In this document: positions 26,522-29,795 of the stretch, piece after piece | Numbering within the stretch: the stretch's first letter is position 1 | Layout: each line of letters starts with the position of its first letter | Assembly: GCA_018896355.1 (NCBI GenBank) | Contig: JAHIMW010000028.1 | Coordinates: 1-29,795, forward strand | DNA: 29,795 nt | Direction of reading: 5' to 3' | From: Pseudomonadota bacterium | Lineage (GTDB): Bacteria; Desulfobacterota; Syntrophia; Syntrophales; UBA5619 | Notes under the pieces: generated by a model | Seen by the model: only the letters and a program-made list of their open reading frames with translations | Databases searched by the model: none | Told to the model about the DNA's origin: nothing | Program-made: the position numbers and the translations under genes

Positions 26522-26869
26522 ATGTCCGGGAAACAACGGTTCGATGACTGGCCGGAACGGTACGACCGCTGGTTCGAGACCCCGGTGGGGAAGGCGGTCT
26601 TGAAATATGAAGCAGAACTCATTCTGGAGCTGCTCCGGCCGGGCCGGGGGGAGCGGATCCTCGACGCCGGCAGCGGGACGGGGCTCTTCACCCGGGTCTT
26701 CTTCCGGTCGCCCGCGGAGCTCCTCGCGGCGACGTCCGTTTCCGGCATCGTCCGGACGGCGGTCCATTTCGGCAAGGAGGACGATCCGGCTACGTTCGAC
26801 CGGAGCGAACGGGAAGGAGAGGGGCGGGAGACGGGGGCGTTTGTCGCGGCACGCTGGCTAAAACCGTAA
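26522..26869 (+). pseudogene. Class I SAM methyltransferase with an internal deletion
   Basis: A 115-aa frame with ribosome site GGGGAG before ATG 26522. The N-terminal 57 residues are a normal start of a class I methyltransferase (RFDDWPERYDRWFETPVG, then motif I ILDAGSGTG at 46-54). Straight after motif I the sequence passes to what looks like the C-terminal end of such an enzyme (FRSPAELL, TAVHFGKED, TGAFVAARW). The acceptor motifs II-IV, about 100 residues, are absent, so an in-frame deletion near 26690-26705 is inferred. A class I fold needs about 200 residues, so the product should be inactive. The ORF could instead be read from 26504. Confidence 0.7.
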
Positions 26870-26937
26870 CGGAAAGACGGAGGCGCCGCTTTCGCGCAGG
26901 GTCTTCCGGGATTGAATCGGGGCCGGGAATCCATAGG

Positions 26938-27711
26938 GTGCAGAACGGAAGAAAAGGAGTGGGCAAGCATTTGGTGAATGCGAATTTTGATAACATCACG
27001 ATTGTTCTGAAGGGGCCGAAGTTCCCCGGGAATGTCGGTTCCGCGGCGCGCTGCGCGATGAACATGGGGATCGGAAAGATGATTGTCGTCGGGAACCGCG
27101 ATCTGGACGACGAGGCGGTCCGGCAGATGGCGACCCATGTGGCGAAGGAGATCGTCGACGGGATCCGCCACTGCAACACCCTCGACGAGGCGCTCGCGGA
27201 CTTCTCCTGGGTCGTCGGAACGACGGCGCGACACGGGTCGGGGCGGGGGCCCGTAGTCTCCCCCCGCCGGATGGCCGAGATCGTGGTCGGGCTGTCGCAG
27301 CAAAACGGGATCGCGCTGCTCTTCGGCCCGGAGGACACGGGGCTGACGAACGACGACCTCCGCTTCTGCCAGACCCTGGTCACGATTCCCACCGTGGGGT
27401 TCAAGTCGCTGAACCTCTCCCACGCGGTGATGGTCATCTGCTATGAGCTCCTCGTCGCCCGGATGGAAAAGGATGGCGGATTCGCGCCGAAGCTGGCCAG
27501 CGCGAAGGAGTTGGAGGGGATGTACGCAAAGCTCAAGGAGACCTTGCTGGCGATCGGGTTTCTGCTGCCGGACAACCCCGACTACTGGATGATGCACCTC
27601 CGCCGCCTGTTTTCCCGGACGACCCTGCTGGCGCGAGAGGTCAAGATCCTCCGCGGGATCTGCCGGCAGATCGAATGGTACGGAGACAACAAGGAGCGCA
27701 AATCTTCTTGA
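26938..27711 (+). CDS. TrmJ/TrmH-family (SPOUT) RNA 2'-O-methyltransferase
   Basis: A SPOUT-class enzyme of up to 257 aa. The three knot motifs are visible: LKGPKFPGNVGSAARCAMNMG near the start, ALLFGPEDTGLTNDDL in the middle and TIPTVGFKSLNLSHAVMVICYEL after it. A C-terminal helical extension follows, as in TrmJ, which makes Cm32/Um32 in tRNA. The start is uncertain: GTG 26938, GTG 26959, TTG 26971 and GTG 26974 are all in frame. The last two lie after an AAAGGAG site and closest to the conserved fold (FDNITIVLKGP), so the true protein is probably about 246 aa. It lies upstream of the dehydrogenase gene with a gap of about 50 nt. Confidence 0.88.
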   Translation: MQNGRKGVGKHLVNANFDNITIVLKGPKFPGNVGSAARCAMNMGIGKMIVVGNRDLDDEAVRQMATHVAKEIVDGIRHCNTLDEALADFSWVVGTTARHGSGRGPVVSPRRMAEIVVGLSQQNGIALLFGPEDTGLTNDDLRFCQTLVTIPTVGFKSLNLSHAVMVICYELLVARMEKDGGFAPKLASAKELEGMYAKLKETLLAIGFLLPDNPDYWMMHLRRLFSRTTLLAREVKILRGICRQIEWYGDNKERKSS

Positions 27712-27763
27712 CTTTCCGCCGTCTTGCTCGTAAGAAAATTCCATAAACAATGGAGAAATGGCC

Positions 27764-28918
27764 ATGAAGACATTTTCGTTTACGGGCGCTAAAAAGATTG
27801 TTTTCGGAAACGGGAGTTTTGCCGGCCTGGCGGAGCACCTAACAGAGCTGAAGGTGAGCCGGCCGCTCGTCGTCCTTGACGGGAACCTGGCTGGCACGGG
27901 CTTCGGCAAGAAGGTCTCCGACCTCATGGAGAAGGCGAAGATCGGCTTCGTTCTCTACGACAAGGCAGTGCCGGAGCCGCCGATCGAGCTGGCCGACGAG
28001 GGGGCGAAACTCGCCATCCGGAAGAGGTGCGACGGCGTCGTCGGCATCGGCGGCGGGAGCGCGATGGACCTTGCCAAGGCGATCGCCGTCCTCGCGGCGA
28101 ACAACGGGAAGGCGGAGGATTATCTCGGACTGAACAAGGTTCCCGGCCCGGGCCTCCCCAAGATCATGGTCCCGACGACCGCCGGGACGGGGAGCGAGGT
28201 GACTTTCACTGCCGTCTTCATCCGGAAAAAGCTCAAGAAGAAGGAGGGGATGAACAGTCCGTACCTCTATCCGGAGCTGGCGCTGCTCGATCCGGAGCTG
28301 ACGCTGACCCTCCCGCCCCATGCCACGGCGGCGACGGGGATAGACGCCCTCTGCCACGCAATTGAATCCTACACATCGATCAACGCGTCGCCGATGAGCG
28401 AGCTGATGTCGCTTGAGGCGATCGGCCTCATCTCCGACAACCTGCGGACGGCCGTCCATGACGGGACCAACATCGAGGCGCGGGAGGCGATGCTCTTAGG
28501 GAGCCTCTACGCGGGGCTCGGCCTCGCAAACGCCGGCGTGACGGCGGTCCATTCCCTCTCCTACCCGCTCGGAGGGAAATACGGAATCTCCCACGGCCTG
28601 GCCAACACGGTCATGCTCCCAAGGGTGATGGCCTTCAACCTGCCAGGCGCCCAGGAGAAATTCGTCGATATCGCGGAGATCATGGGGGAGATCGTCGACG
28701 ACCTGCCGCTCCGGGAGGCGGCCTACCTGGCCGTGGAGGCCGTGGAGGCCCTGATTGAGGACTGCGGTATTTTCACGACGCTCGAAGAGCTGGAGATCCC
28801 GGAAGCCGATTTTCCGGAGCTCGCGAAGGTCGCGATGACGGTCGCGAGGCCGCTCGCCAACAACCCCTGCAAGATGACGCCGGAGGAGATGGTCGAGATC
28901 TACCAGGAGTGCTATTAG
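27764..28918 (+). CDS. Iron-containing alcohol dehydrogenase (possible KdnB-type)
   Basis: A 384-aa group III (Fe-ADH) enzyme. The nucleotide loop GGGSAMDLAKA (96-106), PTTAGTGSE (137-145) and the four metal ligands D194 and H198 (GIDALCHAIE), H263 (VHSLSYPLGG) and H277 (ISHGLANTVM) are complete. ATG 27764 has GGAG eight bases upstream; ATG 27758 is only two bases from it. It should oxidise or reduce an alcohol/aldehyde with NAD(P). The next gene encodes a KdnA-like aminotransferase, and in Shewanella the Fe-ADH relative KdnB forms 8-oxo-Kdo for KdnA, so that role is proposed. By sequence it also fits a general alcohol or propanediol dehydrogenase. Confidence 0.88.
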   Translation: MKTFSFTGAKKIVFGNGSFAGLAEHLTELKVSRPLVVLDGNLAGTGFGKKVSDLMEKAKIGFVLYDKAVPEPPIELADEGAKLAIRKRCDGVVGIGGGSAMDLAKAIAVLAANNGKAEDYLGLNKVPGPGLPKIMVPTTAGTGSEVTFTAVFIRKKLKKKEGMNSPYLYPELALLDPELTLTLPPHATAATGIDALCHAIESYTSINASPMSELMSLEAIGLISDNLRTAVHDGTNIEAREAMLLGSLYAGLGLANAGVTAVHSLSYPLGGKYGISHGLANTVMLPRVMAFNLPGAQEKFVDIAEIMGEIVDDLPLREAAYLAVEAVEALIEDCGIFTTLEELEIPEADFPELAKVAMTVARPLANNPCKMTPEEMVEIYQECY

Positions 28919-28949
28919 CAATAATGGGGCGAGGTACAATTTTCCCCAA

Positions 28950-28986
28950 AAAATGGGGACACGATGCGGCATCATGTCCCCATTTT
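28950..28986. repeat. GGGGACA-type palindrome in the dehydrogenase-aminotransferase gap
   Basis: Arms 28950-28966 and 28970-28986 are 17 bp with one mismatch around a 3-nt loop (CGG). The arm is AAAATGGGGACA followed by CGATG. It shares the GGGGACA head with the palindromes at 4741 and 11682, ends in a T run and could act as a partial terminator on the plus strand. Confidence 0.7.
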
Positions 28987-28988
28987 CC

Positions 28989-29050
28989 CCGGCGAAAGCC
29001 GGTATCCATAACGAGTTAAAAACACTGGATTCCGTGTCAAGCACGGAATG
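28989..29050. repeat. Dispersed double-hairpin repeat (CCGGCGAAAGCCGG / ATTCCGTG type)
   Basis: Two hairpins: CCGGC-GAAA-GCCGG (28989-29002, with a GAAA tetraloop) and ATTCCGTG-TCAAG-CACGGAAT (29029-29049). This pairing of a CGAAAGCCGG block and an ATTCCGTGTCAAGCACGGAAT block is a familiar intergenic dispersed-repeat form in proteobacteria. Confidence 0.6.
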
Positions 29051-29108
29051 ACAAAACAGGGCAAAAGCGACTTTTTACGAGTTCATCAAGACTGAGGGAG
29101 GAAAGAAA

Positions 29109-29795
29109 ATGGCCGGTGCGGAACTGATCGGAAAGGAAGAGATCAAGGAGGTCATGGATGTCCTTAAGACAGGCGTCTTTGCCCGCTACGCGTTCGACAA
29201 TGAACGGCAGGGGATCTGGAAGGTAAGGGACTTCGAGAAGGCCTTCGCCAAATACTCCGGGACGCAATACGCGCTGGGGGTCACCTCGGGCTCCGCGGCC
29301 CTCAAGATCGCGCTTACCGCCCTCGACGTGGGGCCCGGGGATGAGGTGATCTGTCCGGCCTTCACGTTCATGGCCACCTACGAGGCGGTCCTCGAGGTCG
29401 GCGCGATCCCGGTCATGGCCGACATCGACGACACCCTGAACCTCGATCCGGACGACATCCCGAACAAGCTCACGCCGCGCACGAAGGCGGTCATTCCCGT
29501 CCACATGTGCGGCGCGCCCGCGCGGATCGACAGGATCATGAAGGTGGCAAAAAAGCACAAGCTGCTGGTTCTCGAGGACACCGCCCAGGGTCTGGGGGCG
29601 AGCTTCAAGGGGAAAAAACTGGGGAGCATCGGCCACATGGGGATCTTCAGCTTCGACCATTACAAGACGATCACGACCGGCGAGGGCGGCATGGTGATCA
29701 CCAACGATCTCGACCTCTACCACCGCGCCGAGTGGTACCACGACCACGGTCACGACCACCTCTCCCCCGTCAGCCGGGCGCTCGACGGGCGAACG
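29109..29795 (+). CDS. DegT/DnrJ/EryC1 aminotransferase, KdnA-like; 3' end outside window
   Basis: Open from ATG 29109, behind GGAGGAAAGAAA, through the end of the window (229 codons seen), so the C-terminus is missing. The PLP enzyme features are all there: TSGSAALKIAL, PAFTFMATYEAVL, VLEDTAQGLGASF and the Schiff-base lysine K186 in SFDHYKTITTGEGG. The opening GAELIGKEEIKEVMDVLKTG and FARYAFD, and the HDHGHDH stretch at about 211-217, resemble KdnA, the 8-amino-3,8-dideoxy-manno-octulosonate transaminase. With the Fe-ADH upstream this suggests synthesis of 8-amino-Kdo for lipopolysaccharide. Sugar-nucleotide aminotransferases such as PseC-like enzymes are the main alternative. Confidence 0.88.
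   Translation, partial: MAGAELIGKEEIKEVMDVLKTGVFARYAFDNERQGIWKVRDFEKAFAKYSGTQYALGVTSGSAALKIALTALDVGPGDEVICPAFTFMATYEAVLEVGAIPVMADIDDTLNLDPDDIPNKLTPRTKAVIPVHMCGAPARIDRIMKVAKKHKLLVLEDTAQGLGASFKGKKLGSIGHMGIFSFDHYKTITTGEGGMVITNDLDLYHRAEWYHDHGHDHLSPVSRALDGRT

Overview
The window is 29.8 kb of GC-rich bacterial chromosome that contains a replication-origin neighbourhood. The gene set, the dispersed short repeats (CATTGCGAGGAG-type, GGGGACA-type palindromes, CCGGCGAAAGCCGG-type) and the house style of the proteins suggest a Desulfobacterota/deltaproteobacterial anaerobe, perhaps of the Syntrophus/Smithella kind. That placement is inference from familiarity, not from a search.

Layout. (1) 1-1573, plus strand: the tail of a YbaK-type Cys-tRNA(Pro) deacylase, a thioredoxin carrying two tandem zinc ribbons, and an ADP-ribose-type Nudix hydrolase. 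(2) 1613-3495, minus: a transmembrane HAMP-GGDEF protein followed by an overlapping coiled-coil lipoprotein. (3) 3794-4750, plus: a nucleoside-recognition (gate) membrane protein, meeting rtcB (minus) at a perfect 30-bp-arm palindrome. (4) 4808-7472, minus: an operon of exported metallo-beta-lactamase-fold hydrolase, archease and RtcB RNA ligase. (5) 7759-8134, plus: a secreted protein of 11-residue LEA-like repeats, broken by a frameshift. (6) 8243-18577, minus: rsmG, parA, parB, dnaA, dnaN, gyrB, gyrA. DnaA boxes lie upstream of dnaA, and a DnaA-trio/AT-rich element lies between dnaA and dnaN, so oriC looks bipartite. recF is absent between dnaN and gyrB, and mnmG is absent between rsmG and parA or beyond rsmG.

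(7) 18605-26175, minus: an accessory segment next to the origin cluster. It holds a SagB-type nitroreductase-fold protein, a membrane-anchored alpha/beta hydrolase whose best start codon is CTG, a small cupin, and then an apparent operon. That operon is an unrecognised 583-aa protein behind a near-consensus sigma70 promoter, a small frameshifted gene, a DUF1156-like zinc-ribbon DNA methyltransferase and a PD-(D/E)XK nuclease. It is the best candidate here for an undescribed defence system. (8) 26522-29795, plus: an internally deleted SAM methyltransferase, a TrmJ/TrmH-family RNA methyltransferase, an iron-containing alcohol dehydrogenase and a KdnA-like DegT aminotransferase cut by the window end. 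The last two may make 8-amino-8-deoxy-Kdo for lipopolysaccharide.

Two genes contain indels (near 7935 and in 24054-24414), so either real decay or sequence error must be considered before reading too much into them.
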